Source of the DNA: JAKFFN01 sp036675025
Lineage (GTDB): Bacteria > Sumerlaeota > Sumerlaeia > Sumerlaeales > Sumerlaeaceae
Assembly: GCA_036675025.1 (NCBI GenBank)
Contig: JAKFFN010000316.1
Span: forward strand, 1 to 13,163
Direction of reading: 5' to 3'
DNA length: 13,163 nucleotides
Shown: positions 6,846 through 13,163 of the stretch, in pieces
Layout of the letters: each line of letters opens with the position of its first letter
How positions within the stretch are numbered: position 1 is the first letter of the stretch
The notes under the pieces: model-generated
Told to the model about the DNA's origin: nothing
The model's input: only the letters and a program-made list of their open reading frames with translations
Databases searched by the model: none
Position numbers and translations under genes: made by a program

Positions 6846-6874
6846 TAGCCGCTGGCTAATCACACCAAGTGTGA
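6846..6874. repeat. Two tandem inverted repeats between ptsI and rpiB
   Basis: On the plus strand TAGCC-GCT-GGCTA (6846-6858) is a perfect 5-bp stem with a 3-base loop. One base later TCACAC-CAA-GTGTGA (6860-6874) is a perfect 6-bp stem with a 3-base loop. They begin 8 bases after the ptsI stop. There is no proper U tract, so a strong intrinsic terminator is unlikely; a weak terminator, a protein-binding operator or an mRNA-processing/stability element are all possible. A TATTAT hexamer on the minus strand (6847-6842) directly follows and could be the -10 of an rpiB promoter overlapped by this element; no good -35 was found. Confidence 0.45.
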
Positions 6875-6882
6875 ATCAGGCA

Positions 6883-8676
6883 TCAATTTGCGTGGGGAAA
6901 CTTCGCGAAGACAGGTTTTCGCACATTATTAATCTGGCTGATTTTCTTCATGTGTGCCCGCAATACCTTATATACACCCTGGACAGTGTTTTCTGACAAG
7001 ACATCTTCGGCAAGCGCACGGGCGAAATTAAGGTCAATATTGCGAATCTGTCGCTTAACCTGTGGAATGCTGATTGAACTCATGGATAGTTCATCAACAC
7101 CAAGCCCCAGAAGAATAACAGCGTGCATGGGATCAGAAGCCATCTCGCCGCATACAGAAACGCTGATTCCTGCTTTTCGGGCAGCCTGGACCGTTTGCTT
7201 CAGCATCTTAAGTACTGCCGGGTGAAGAGGTTCATAAAGATAAGCCACTTTTTCATTTCCGCGGTCCACGGCCAAGGTATACTGGATGAGGTCATTCGTC
7301 CCGATCGAGAAAAAATCACACTCTCTCGCCAGTTCTTCAGCGCAGACGGCTGCCGAAGGAACCTCAATCATGGGACCTAACTGGATACGGTTGTCGAACT
7401 TTATGCCCTGAATCCGTAGTTCTGCCTTAGCGCGACGTACCCGCTTTTTCACCTCAAGCCATTCATCCACGCCGCTTATCATGGGAATCAGGATTTTTAC
7501 GGGTCCGTATGCGCTGGCTCGGAGCATTGCCCGAATCTGGGCGTTAAAAATGCCCGGGTTGGACATACAAAGCCGGATTGCGCGCAGCCCCATGAACGGG
7601 TTAAGTTCGCGGGAAACAACATCTCCCGTAAGAAACTTGTCCCCTCCAAAATCCAATGTTCTAAAGACGACTGATTCCGGAGCCACCTTATCCAAAACTG
7701 CCTTGTAAATCTCCAGCTGCTCATCCTCAGTAGGCGGAGCAACGCGGTTCATAAACAGGAATTCAGTACGGAACAGCCCGACTCCACGGCCCCCATGCTT
7801 GTGGATGTGTTCGGCTTCTTCAAGTAGTTCTACGTTCGAGCGAACAAGAATCTCGTACCCATCACGGGTCTCTGCAGGGAGGTCGTGCAGTAGCTGAAGC
7901 TCTTTTTCAGTAGCTGCATACTCGAGCTGTAGTTTCTGATAATGCACCAGCGTCTGCGGAAGCGGGTTAAGGATGACTTTGCCGCTTTGACCGTCGACAA
8001 TCACAGTGTCCCAATGCTGCACATCTGCAAGTATGCCCGGTATGCCTACTACTGCAGGAATCTCCAGCGCCTTTGCCATGATGGCAGTATGGGAAGTAGC
8101 ACCACCCTTTTCAAGGATGAAGCCGGCAATCTGATGCTTTATAAGCTGCGTGGTTTCAGAGGGCGCGAGATCCAGACCCACAAGGACAGTATTGGGCCGC
8201 AAGCTACTGTAATCGACTTCAATGCTGGACCCGAGATTCTTCTGGATACGGTTTGCAATGTCGAGCAGATCGCAGTTCTTTGCCTGAAAGGACTCATCTT
8301 CCAAGCGCGAAATCACGTCCATCAGCATACGAACGCGGCGGTCAAACAGGTACTCGGCGTTTTTTCTCTCGTTCCGGATCGCAAGCTCGGTATCCTCTAC
8401 CAATTGCGGATCACTAAGAAACTGTGCCTGGGCTACGAAAATATCAGCATGCTGTTCGTCAAGTGCCTGCGCTACCTGGTCGCGAATCTTGGCAAGTTGA
8501 TCTTTGGACAGTTGAACCGCATGGCGAAACCGTACGAGTTCTTCCTCCACTTCATCTTCCGCCAGGTTTCGTGGTTCAACCACGTGCATGCCGTAAGGAC
8601 GAATTACATAGCAGCGGCCGATGGCATAGCCGGGACTTACGGCAATTCCTTCGTAGGTTTGTTGTGTAATAGCCAT
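6883..8676 (-). CDS. ptsI: Phosphoenolpyruvate-protein phosphotransferase (PTS enzyme I)
   Basis: Enzyme I takes phosphate from phosphoenolpyruvate and passes it to HPr, the first step of the phosphotransferase system. The start chosen gives 597 residues beginning MAITQQTYEGIAVSPGYAIG, the usual N-terminus (E. coli enzyme I has 575). In order come the helical HPr-binding region, the phosphorylated His in GGATSHTAIMAKALEIPAVVG (about residue 196), the PEP-binding barrel with GLFRTEFLFMNR and FRTLDFGGDK, LIPMISGVDE, FFSIGTNDLIQYTLAVDRGN, and the catalytic Cys in VCGEMASDP. The residues needed for activity are present. The frame extends upstream through ATG 8682 to TTG 8730, but that part overlaps the promoter. 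No ribosome-binding site is visible. No HPr, HPr kinase or enzyme II gene is in the window, so a regulatory rather than sugar-uptake PTS is possible. It is co-directional with rpiB and glyA. Confidence 0.95.
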   Translation of the reverse strand: MAITQQTYEGIAVSPGYAIGRCYVIRPYGMHVVEPRNLAEDEVEEELVRFRHAVQLSKDQLAKIRDQVAQALDEQHADIFVAQAQFLSDPQLVEDTELAIRNERKNAEYLFDRRVRMLMDVISRLEDESFQAKNCDLLDIANRIQKNLGSSIEVDYSSLRPNTVLVGLDLAPSETTQLIKHQIAGFILEKGGATSHTAIMAKALEIPAVVGIPGILADVQHWDTVIVDGQSGKVILNPLPQTLVHYQKLQLEYAATEKELQLLHDLPAETRDGYEILVRSNVELLEEAEHIHKHGGRGVGLFRTEFLFMNRVAPPTEDEQLEIYKAVLDKVAPESVVFRTLDFGGDKFLTGDVVSRELNPFMGLRAIRLCMSNPGIFNAQIRAMLRASAYGPVKILIPMISGVDEWLEVKKRVRRAKAELRIQGIKFDNRIQLGPMIEVPSAAVCAEELARECDFFSIGTNDLIQYTLAVDRGNEKVAYLYEPLHPAVLKMLKQTVQAARKAGISVSVCGEMASDPMHAVILLGLGVDELSMSSISIPQVKRQIRNIDLNFARALAEDVLSENTVQGVYKVLRAHMKKISQINNVRKPVFAKFPHAN

Positions 8677-8680
8677 CGAC

Positions 8681-8708
8681 ATAATAAAAAGTAACAAGTG
8701 AATGTCAG
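8681..8708 (-). promoter_or_regulatory. Candidate sigma-70 type promoter of ptsI
   Basis: On the minus strand CTGACA (8708-8703, 5 of 6 consensus) and TATTAT (8686-8681, 5 of 6) are separated by 16 bases. The predicted start of transcription, around 8676-8674, falls at the ATG that opens the family-like enzyme I sequence, so the message would have little or no leader. The upstream ATG at 8682 lies partly inside the -10, which argues against its use. Confidence 0.5.
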
Positions 8709-8808
8709 TGCATCCGGTAAGCACAAACAAGCAACTTTTTCAATTTTTTTTGGGTGCCCTGACCGGAAAACGAAAACCGGGCTAATTTTAGGAAGATTAA
8801 AAACACTA

Positions 8809-9672
8809 GTGGAAGACTCAGGACTACAAGCAGGTACGAAGTTTCCAACTCGGGTTGGTTTGATAGCAGGCCAAGGGGATTTCCCCCTGCTCATCGCCCG
8901 CGCTGCCACGGCGGCCGGTACAGAGGTTATAGCTCTTTGCATATCCGGGTTTGCTTCTGATCAATTGCCGGCTCTAAGTACCCGGCATCACTGGCTTGAA
9001 CTTGGCCAGTTGGGAAAGGCAATGGAGGTGCTGAAGGATGAAGGGGTGACAAAGCTGATTATGGCCGGCCGGGTGCCCCACAACAGCATCTTCCAATACA
9101 AACATTTTGATTGGCGAGCCATGAAACTATTAGCCAAGGCAGCAGGCAAGCGAGCTGATGCCCTGCTGGCTACCGTCTGCGATGAGTTTGCAAGGGAAGG
9201 CATCGAGGTCGTTGAGTCATCAATGTTTCTTCAGAGCCTGATGCCCAGTGCCGGACTTCTCACCTTGAACCGCCCCATTTCCACAGAGGAACAGGCGGAT
9301 ATTGATTTTGGTATTCCGATAGCAAAACTCATTGCGGGGCAGGATATTGGGCAGACCATCGTTGTAAAAGACCAAATGGTCGTTGCGGTTGAGGGGCTGG
9401 AAGGAACGGACAAATGCATTCGCAGGGCTGGAGAGCTGGCAGGCCCCGGCTGTGTTGTTATTAAAGTAAGCAAACCCGCCCAGGATTTGAGATTCGATAT
9501 TCCTGTAATTGGCCCTGGAACGGTGAATTCCATGAAAGACGCCGGCGTCCGCGCACTGGCTCTTTCTTCCGGCAGATCCCTGCTGTTCCACCGGGACGAT
9601 GTCATACGCGAAGCAGAGAAAAATAACATTGGCATGCTGGTTTTTGACGATAGTGAATCGCCAAATCCTTGA
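8809..9672 (+). CDS. lpxI: UDP-2,3-diacylglucosamine pyrophosphatase LpxI (DUF1009)
   Basis: LpxI cleaves UDP-2,3-diacylglucosamine to lipid X and UMP in lipid A synthesis; it replaces LpxH in many bacteria outside the beta/gammaproteobacteria. Signatures are RVGLIAGQGDFPLLIARAA at the N-terminus, MAGRVPHNSIF, a central helical stretch with KRADALLATV, the segment VVKDQMVVAVEGLEGTD, and the C-terminal VIKVSKPAQDLRFDIPVIG containing the conserved QDxRFDxP block. I prefer the GTG at 8809, which gives 287 residues, close to the family's usual size; AGGAAG lies upstream at a rather long 13-base spacing. The frame remains open to GTG 8698 (324 residues), but that region is T-rich, matches no family sequence and contains the divergent ptsI promoter. 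The gene stands apart from other lipid A genes in this window, with tRNA-Cys following. Family assignment is firm; the exact start is not. Confidence 0.9.
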   Translation: MEDSGLQAGTKFPTRVGLIAGQGDFPLLIARAATAAGTEVIALCISGFASDQLPALSTRHHWLELGQLGKAMEVLKDEGVTKLIMAGRVPHNSIFQYKHFDWRAMKLLAKAAGKRADALLATVCDEFAREGIEVVESSMFLQSLMPSAGLLTLNRPISTEEQADIDFGIPIAKLIAGQDIGQTIVVKDQMVVAVEGLEGTDKCIRRAGELAGPGCVVIKVSKPAQDLRFDIPVIGPGTVNSMKDAGVRALALSSGRSLLFHRDDVIREAEKNNIGMLVFDDSESPNP

Positions 9673-9722
9673 GAATCAAAAATATCGATCAGCATTTTTG
9701 GTATGAAACGAGGCCTAAGGAT

Positions 9723-9797
9723 GGCGGCGTAGCCAAGTGGTAAGGCGGAGGTCTGCAAAACCTCTATTCAGCGGTTCGAATCCGCTCGCCGCCTCCA
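9723..9797 (+). tRNA. tRNA-Cys (anticodon GCA), with encoded CCA
   Basis: All arms fold. The acceptor stem is GGCGGCG (9723-9729) with CGCCGCC (9787-9793). The D stem is GCC/GGC. The anticodon stem is GAGGT/ACCTC with loop CTGCAAA, giving anticodon GCA at 9755-9757. The T arm is AGCGG-TTCGAAT-CCGCT. The discriminator base is U (9794), the known identity element for cysteinyl-tRNA synthetase, and CCA is encoded at 9795-9797. GCA reads both Cys codons, so this may be the only tRNA-Cys of the genome. Downstream (9798-9896) I see only a short CCTA/TAGG stem before a T-rich run, a weak terminator at best. Confidence 0.98.
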
Positions 9798-9896
9798 ACC
9801 TTTCCTATCTCTTTTAGGCTTTTATATCTTGCACCTACCCAGTTAGTTCTTTCTGGTGATTCTCGTCAATGGGGGTACTAAAACCTAAATCGCCAT

Positions 9897-10412
9897 ATGA
9901 GTAAATCGAGTTCAGCCAGAATCGCGAAAGACGAAAATCGCCGCCGCCTTAAACAGCTAATGGAGCGTTACGGAAACCTGCTTACCCCTAAGCAGGCAAA
10001 AATGGTAAAAGCTTATGCTGTAGATGGGTTGAGTTTCAGCGAGGTGGCGCGCCAGTGCCAGGTAAGCCGTCAGGCGGTGCATGAGTCTGTACGGTCGGCC
10101 GAGCGTGTCTTAACCGAGTACGACGATAAGTTGAAGCATCTTTCTACCCAGCAGCTCCAGCAACAGGGCCTTCTTCCGCAGCAGGATATTACTGAGGTCG
10201 TGTCTAAGCTGGAATCACTGAAGGTAAAAATCGCACGCACCGGGATCATCTATAGCGTCGATTGGATCCGCCGCGAAATTGATACGGTTATGGGAATGCT
10301 TAACACTGGTACGCAGGCGGCAGAAGCAGACACTGAAAAAAACGGCGAAGAGCACCGCCGCAGTGACTCAGAATCCAACCAGCGTAAGTTGGCCGAATCG
10401 ACTAAGCGCTAA
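9897..10412 (+). CDS. YlxM/UPF0122-like helix-turn-helix protein with a C-terminal extension
   Basis: The 171-residue product has a sigma-70-region-4-like helix-turn-helix at about residues 27-78: YGNLLTPKQAKMVKAYAVDG, then LSFSEVARQCQVSRQAVHES, then VRSAERVLTEYDDKLKHL. The arrangement matches the YlxM (UPF0122) family, small proteins usually encoded next to ffh and linked to the signal recognition particle. Here ffh is not in the window; the neighbours are tRNA-Cys and, convergently, a sugar dehydrogenase. About 90 residues follow the HTH, including a Gln-rich segment, a second predicted helical part, and a charged, probably disordered tail; YlxM proteins are normally near 110 residues. ATG 9897 is the first start after an in-frame TAA (9879-9881). 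No clear ribosome-binding site is present; GGGGG at about 9871 is too far. It could instead be an unrelated regulator sharing the fold. Confidence 0.7.
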   Translation: MSKSSSARIAKDENRRRLKQLMERYGNLLTPKQAKMVKAYAVDGLSFSEVARQCQVSRQAVHESVRSAERVLTEYDDKLKHLSTQQLQQQGLLPQQDITEVVSKLESLKVKIARTGIIYSVDWIRREIDTVMGMLNTGTQAAEADTEKNGEEHRRSDSESNQRKLAESTKR

Positions 10413-10434
10413 CCCGGCAGCTTCGCTGTCTGAG

Positions 10435-11700
10435 CTAGAGCGTGATTAGAGCGCCTTTGACTTCAATGCCTTTAATTGCATTTCGCGTGTCGACAATGAT
10501 GCCAGCATATTCCGCAATGAGTTTCAGATCGAGGCCGGAATGCCGCGTAGTTATCACGACACAGTCGGCAGCTTTTAATTGCTCTGCGTCCAGTTGCACC
10601 GACTCCATACTGTGACCATGTTCGCGCAGGACCGGCACATGAACGTCGTGGTATTCAACCCGGGCATGAAGCCGCTTCAGTAAGGTGATAACATCCAATG
10701 CCGGGCTTTCGCGGACATCGTTGACATCGGCCTTATAGGCAACGCCAACCAAAAGAATCCTGCTGCCGTTAACGGCTTTTCCAGCATCGTTTAAGCCATG
10801 GATTACCTTGTCGACGACGAAGTCGGGCATGTGGCTGTTCACTTCACTCGCCAGTTCAATAAAACGGGCAGTGTAATTGAGAGCCTTGAGTTTCCAGGAC
10901 AGGTAGTGAGGGTCGACAGGAATACAATGTCCGCCAAGGCCGGGGCCCGGGTAGAACGGCATAAACCCAAAGGGTTTGGTAGCAGCCGCTTCGATCACTT
11001 CCCAAACATTAAGCCCCAGCTTGTTGCACATAACTGCCATTTCATTAACCAGGCCGATGTTCACGCTCCGAAAGGTATTTTCGAGGAGCTTTACCATTTC
11101 CGCACACCGGGCACTGGATACGGGCACCACGATATCAAAGATTTTTGAGTAGTACTCCGCCGCGCGCCTGCCGCACTCTTCTGTGGCGCCACCAATAATT
11201 TTCGGGGTGTTTTTCGTATTATACTTCGTGTTTCCGGGGTCAACGCGCTCGGGAGAAAACGCCAAATAGAAGTCTTTTCCAACCTGAAGACCAGACTTCT
11301 CAAACTCCGGTAACAGGAGTTCTTCGGTAGTTCCGGGATATGTGGTACTTTCCAGAATGATGACGTGGCCCTTGCGAAGCCGCGGCGCTATCTGCTCAAC
11401 AGTGGCTACAATGTAAGAAATATCCGGGTCTTTGGTTTTGCGAAGCGGGGTGGGGACACAAATGCTCAGGGCATCAAGTTCTGATATCACATCCCAGTCG
11501 GTCGTGGCCGAAACTTTGCCCGCGTCGACGAGGTTTTTGAGATCGCCCTGGGGGACATCATCAATGTAACTCTTTCCGTTATTGATGGATTCCACCTTGA
11601 CAGCATCGATGTCGATACCTGTTGCCTCAAACCCGCTCTTGCCGAGTTCCACCAGAAGAGGCAGGCCAACATAGCCCAGCCCGATAACACCAACTTTCAT
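10435..11700 (-). CDS. Nucleotide-sugar dehydrogenase, WbpA-like (UDP-GlcNAc 6-dehydrogenase type)
   Basis: This NAD-dependent enzyme oxidises the C6 hydroxyl of a UDP-sugar to a carboxylate, supplying uronic acids for polysaccharide or O-antigen. The 421-residue product starts MKVGVIGLGYVGLPL with the GxGxxG nucleotide-binding loop. Then come VPTPL, the EST-TYPGTTE segment, FSPERVDPGN, the central-helix signature AEMVKLLENTFRSVNIGLVN, the catalytic Cys in FYPGPGLGGHCIPVDPHYLS (about C259), and a C-terminal domain with GVAYKADVNDVRESPALDV. The PGPGLGGHCIPVDP form is the one seen in WbpA-type UDP-N-acetylglucosamine dehydrogenases rather than in plain UDP-glucose dehydrogenases. Substrate remains an inference, so no symbol is given. 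ATG 11700 is chosen because GAGG lies 5 bases upstream and the product begins at the Rossmann strand; the frame extends to TTG 11763. No other polysaccharide gene is adjacent, which is unusual, and hisI is divergent. Confidence 0.9.
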   Translation of the reverse strand: MKVGVIGLGYVGLPLLVELGKSGFEATGIDIDAVKVESINNGKSYIDDVPQGDLKNLVDAGKVSATTDWDVISELDALSICVPTPLRKTKDPDISYIVATVEQIAPRLRKGHVIILESTTYPGTTEELLLPEFEKSGLQVGKDFYLAFSPERVDPGNTKYNTKNTPKIIGGATEECGRRAAEYYSKIFDIVVPVSSARCAEMVKLLENTFRSVNIGLVNEMAVMCNKLGLNVWEVIEAAATKPFGFMPFYPGPGLGGHCIPVDPHYLSWKLKALNYTARFIELASEVNSHMPDFVVDKVIHGLNDAGKAVNGSRILLVGVAYKADVNDVRESPALDVITLLKRLHARVEYHDVHVPVLREHGHSMESVQLDAEQLKAADCVVITTRHSGLDLKLIAEYAGIIVDTRNAIKGIEVKGALITL

Positions 11701-11705
11701 CCCAA

Positions 11706-11709
11706 CCTC
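11706..11709 (-). promoter_or_regulatory. Ribosome-binding site that decides the dehydrogenase start
   Basis: GAGG on the minus strand is 5 bases before the ATG at 11700-11698. It supports the short start that begins directly with the nucleotide-binding fold over the TTG at 11763. Confidence 0.6.
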
Positions 11710-11861
11710 GTGTCCTGCAGTATCGCTTCGTAGAAAAGAGTCGGCGAAGTATAAGCTTTTCAAGGGCTAAAGATTCGATTTGATAGTCTCGCACCCGCAA
11801 CTTTTTCACATACCGGAAAATGAAACAACCGCCGGTGTACTATACGAGAGATAACGAGCCC

Positions 11862-12269
11862 ATGAGTACCACAACGACAGATAACCTGCTGGAGCAGGTA
11901 AAGTTTGATGACAAAGGACTTGTCGGCGCTATTGTTCAGGATAGCGCGACGGGGCAGGTACTTATGTTTGCATGGATGAATCGTGAGTCTCTTGAAAAGA
12001 CTTTGACCGAAGGACGCGCCTGCTACTGGAGCCGGTCGCGGCAGAAACTTTGGATCAAAGGCGAATCTAGCGGACATGTTCAAAAAATTAAAAGCATTCG
12101 TCTTGATTGCGATGGGGATGCCCTGCTCCTTGAAGTGGAACAGGAAGGTGGTGCCTGTCATACCGGTTATCGGTCATGCTTTTACAGGCTGGCGGATGCA
12201 GATCGATGGCGTGAGGATGGTGAACGCATGTTCGACGCCGACGCTGTATATGGTTCCAAGAAGAACTAG
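11862..12269 (+). CDS. hisI: Phosphoribosyl-AMP cyclohydrolase (monofunctional HisI)
   Basis: HisI opens the adenine ring of phosphoribosyl-AMP, the third step of histidine synthesis. The 135-residue product contains the full family core: LVGAIVQDSATGQVLMFAWM, then GRACYWSRSRQKLWIKGESS, then IRLDCDGDALLLEVEQEG with metal-binding Asp residues, and GACHTGYRSCFYR with the zinc-binding Cys residues; a third Cys lies in DCDGD. No HisE pyrophosphohydrolase domain is fused, so HisE must be elsewhere. ATG 11862 gives the usual short N-terminus; an in-frame ATG at 11820 would add 14 residues, and neither has a strong ribosome-binding site. It is divergent from the sugar dehydrogenase and 101 bases ahead of trpE. 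It is the only histidine gene visible, so the pathway is at least partly dispersed. Confidence 0.95.
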   Translation: MSTTTTDNLLEQVKFDDKGLVGAIVQDSATGQVLMFAWMNRESLEKTLTEGRACYWSRSRQKLWIKGESSGHVQKIKSIRLDCDGDALLLEVEQEGGACHTGYRSCFYRLADADRWREDGERMFDADAVYGSKKN

Positions 12270-12370
12270 ACATTCTTGAACGGCAATAGCGGATAGGCGT
12301 TGTACAGTTATTATTCCCGTAGCAATGACCTCTAAAACCTCCGTTATACAGAACAGGTACATTACCAGAA

Positions 12371-13163
12371 ATGCCTTCCGTTTACCCAAGCCGCAGTGAG
12401 TTTAAGAACCTCGCCCGAAAGGGCAACCTGATCCCGGTTTACCGGGAAATCGTCGCTGATATGGACACTCCAGTTTCTGCTTTTAAAAAACTGGAGGCTG
12501 AAGAGACAGCTTATCTGCTTGAGAGTGTCGAGGGTGGAGAGAAATGGGCGCGATACAGCTTTATCGGCCTGCATCCTATCGTTACGTTTAAAAGCAAAAA
12601 ACACGACGTAGAGATTCTCTACCAGAACGGCAAGAAGGAGTCATTCAGCGACTCTTCGCCCCTTGATCGCCTGCGCGAAATCATGCAGAATTACTCTCCA
12701 GTGCAGGATCCTGCACTTCCGCCCTTTAATGGCGGCGCTGTAGGATATATCTCTTACGATGAAATCCGTAACTTGGAACCTGTCGGCGGCGGGAAAAATG
12801 ACGATCTTAACCTGCCCGATACCTATTTCGTTATTACAGAATCTCTTGTCATTTTCGACCATCTCCGCCACCGCATGAAACTGGTGGTGAACTGCCACGT
12901 AACTGACGATGCGGATATTGAAACGCTTTATGATGAAGCGCTGCAAAAACTAAACGCTCTGCACCAGAAACTGATGCGGTCAGTTTCAATATCCGACCGA
13001 ACTGTAAGTGTGGGACGCTGTGAGATCCGCTCGAACTTTACCCAGGACGAGTTCATGGATGCAGTTGAGCGGTGTAAGGAGTATATCGCGGCAGGAGACG
13101 TCTTCCAGGTTGTCATTTCCCAGCGGTTTAATGTTTCCGTCACGTGCGATCCCTTTGAAATCT
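12371..13163 (+). CDS. trpE: Anthranilate synthase component I (3' end outside window)
   Basis: TrpE converts chorismate to anthranilate using ammonia from the TrpG glutaminase, the first committed step of tryptophan synthesis. The frame runs open from the ATG to the end of the window, 264 codons, about half the protein. The N-terminal domain shows LIPVYREIVADMDTPVSAFK, the tryptophan feedback-site motif LLES (residues 49-52) in AYLLESVEGGEKWARYSFIG, and GGAVGYISYDE. The chorismate-binding domain begins with FMDAVERCKEYIAAGDVFQV and VISQRF. The intact LLES suggests normal feedback inhibition. Aminodeoxychorismate synthase PabB is the alternative, but the complete feedback domain favours TrpE. 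No ribosome-binding site of proper spacing precedes the ATG. In the 101-base gap after hisI I see no Trp-codon leader peptide, no attenuator hairpin and no clear promoter, so it may be read through from hisI. Confidence 0.93.
   Translation, partial: MPSVYPSRSEFKNLARKGNLIPVYREIVADMDTPVSAFKKLEAEETAYLLESVEGGEKWARYSFIGLHPIVTFKSKKHDVEILYQNGKKESFSDSSPLDRLREIMQNYSPVQDPALPPFNGGAVGYISYDEIRNLEPVGGGKNDDLNLPDTYFVITESLVIFDHLRHRMKLVVNCHVTDDADIETLYDEALQKLNALHQKLMRSVSISDRTVSVGRCEIRSNFTQDEFMDAVERCKEYIAAGDVFQVVISQRFNVSVTCDPFEI

Noticed and set aside
7942..8694. Open frame of 250 codons opposite ptsI
   Set aside because: It is a shadow of ptsI with no recognisable domain and a composition typical of antisense frames.
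9677..9700. AT-rich inverted repeat CAAAAAT/ATTTTTG after lpxI as a terminator
   Set aside because: The stem is nearly all A-T with a 10-base loop and no distinct U tail, so stability would be low.
9723..9797. tRNA-Cys as an integration site for a mobile element
   Set aside because: No integrase gene and no repeat of the tRNA 3' end were seen nearby; flanking genes look native.
10416..10430. Hairpin GGCAGC-TTC-GCTGTC between the convergent YlxM-like and dehydrogenase genes as a terminator
   Set aside because: The 6-bp stem has a G-U pair and neither strand carries a U tract after it; too weak to call.
11748..11753. TATACT on the minus strand as a promoter for the sugar dehydrogenase
   Set aside because: Good -10 match but no recognisable -35 at any usual spacing; left uncalled.
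12325..12399. Small frame of 24 codons starting ATG ACC just before trpE, as a possible trp leader peptide
   Set aside because: It contains no Trp codons, overlaps the trpE start and is not followed by attenuator hairpins.

Overview
The window reads as an ordinary chromosomal segment of a diderm (Gram-negative) bacterium. The evidence for this is an lpxI-type lipid A gene, a ResB cytochrome c maturation protein, RpoN and a WbpA-like nucleotide-sugar dehydrogenase. By eye the base composition is moderate in GC, all genes look native, and there is no sign of insertion sequences, phage or CRISPR. I cannot assign a phylum. LpxI instead of LpxH, a DUF512 radical-SAM protein and a YlxM-like protein argue against a gammaproteobacterium and would suit Acidobacteriota or another deep diderm lineage. 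That placement is inference.

Layout, left to right. 1-951 (+) is the C-terminal part of resB, ending in a hairpin. 999-2378 (+) is a PDZ/radical-SAM DUF512 protein. 2375-3877 (-) is rpoN, which converges on the DUF512 gene with a 4-base overlap. Divergent from rpoN at 3970-5025 (+) is a membrane-anchored TPR protein of unknown role. The leftward group ptsI (8676-6883), rpiB (6797-6327), glyA (6323-5061) ends at a strong hairpin terminator that lies inside the 3' end of the convergent TPR gene. 8809-9672 (+) is lpxI, followed by a complete tRNA-Cys(GCA) at 9723-9797. 9897-10412 (+) is a YlxM-like helix-turn-helix protein. 11700-10435 (-) is a nucleotide-sugar dehydrogenase, and divergent from it are hisI (11862-12269, +) and the first 264 codons of trpE (12371 to the window end, +).

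How the genes fit together. rpiB and glyA are a tight operon (3-base gap, with the glyA ribosome-binding site inside the rpiB end) linking pentose-phosphate and one-carbon/serine metabolism. ptsI may be the first gene of the same transcript. hisI and trpE are co-directional amino-acid genes. lpxI and the sugar dehydrogenase point to outer-membrane glycolipid and polysaccharide synthesis. rpoN and ptsI are both present but apart from the partners they often cluster with (lptB, hpf, ptsN, ptsH).

The most interesting regulatory signal is a near-consensus sigma-54 (-24/-12) promoter immediately upstream of rpoN itself, suggesting that sigma-54 transcribes its own gene. Other points are hairpins fused to the ends of coding regions, promoter -10 elements almost touching the start codons of the DUF512 gene and ptsI, and a YlxM-like gene apparently separated from ffh. 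I found no convincing new multi-gene system. No gene-free stretch exceeds 300 bases.
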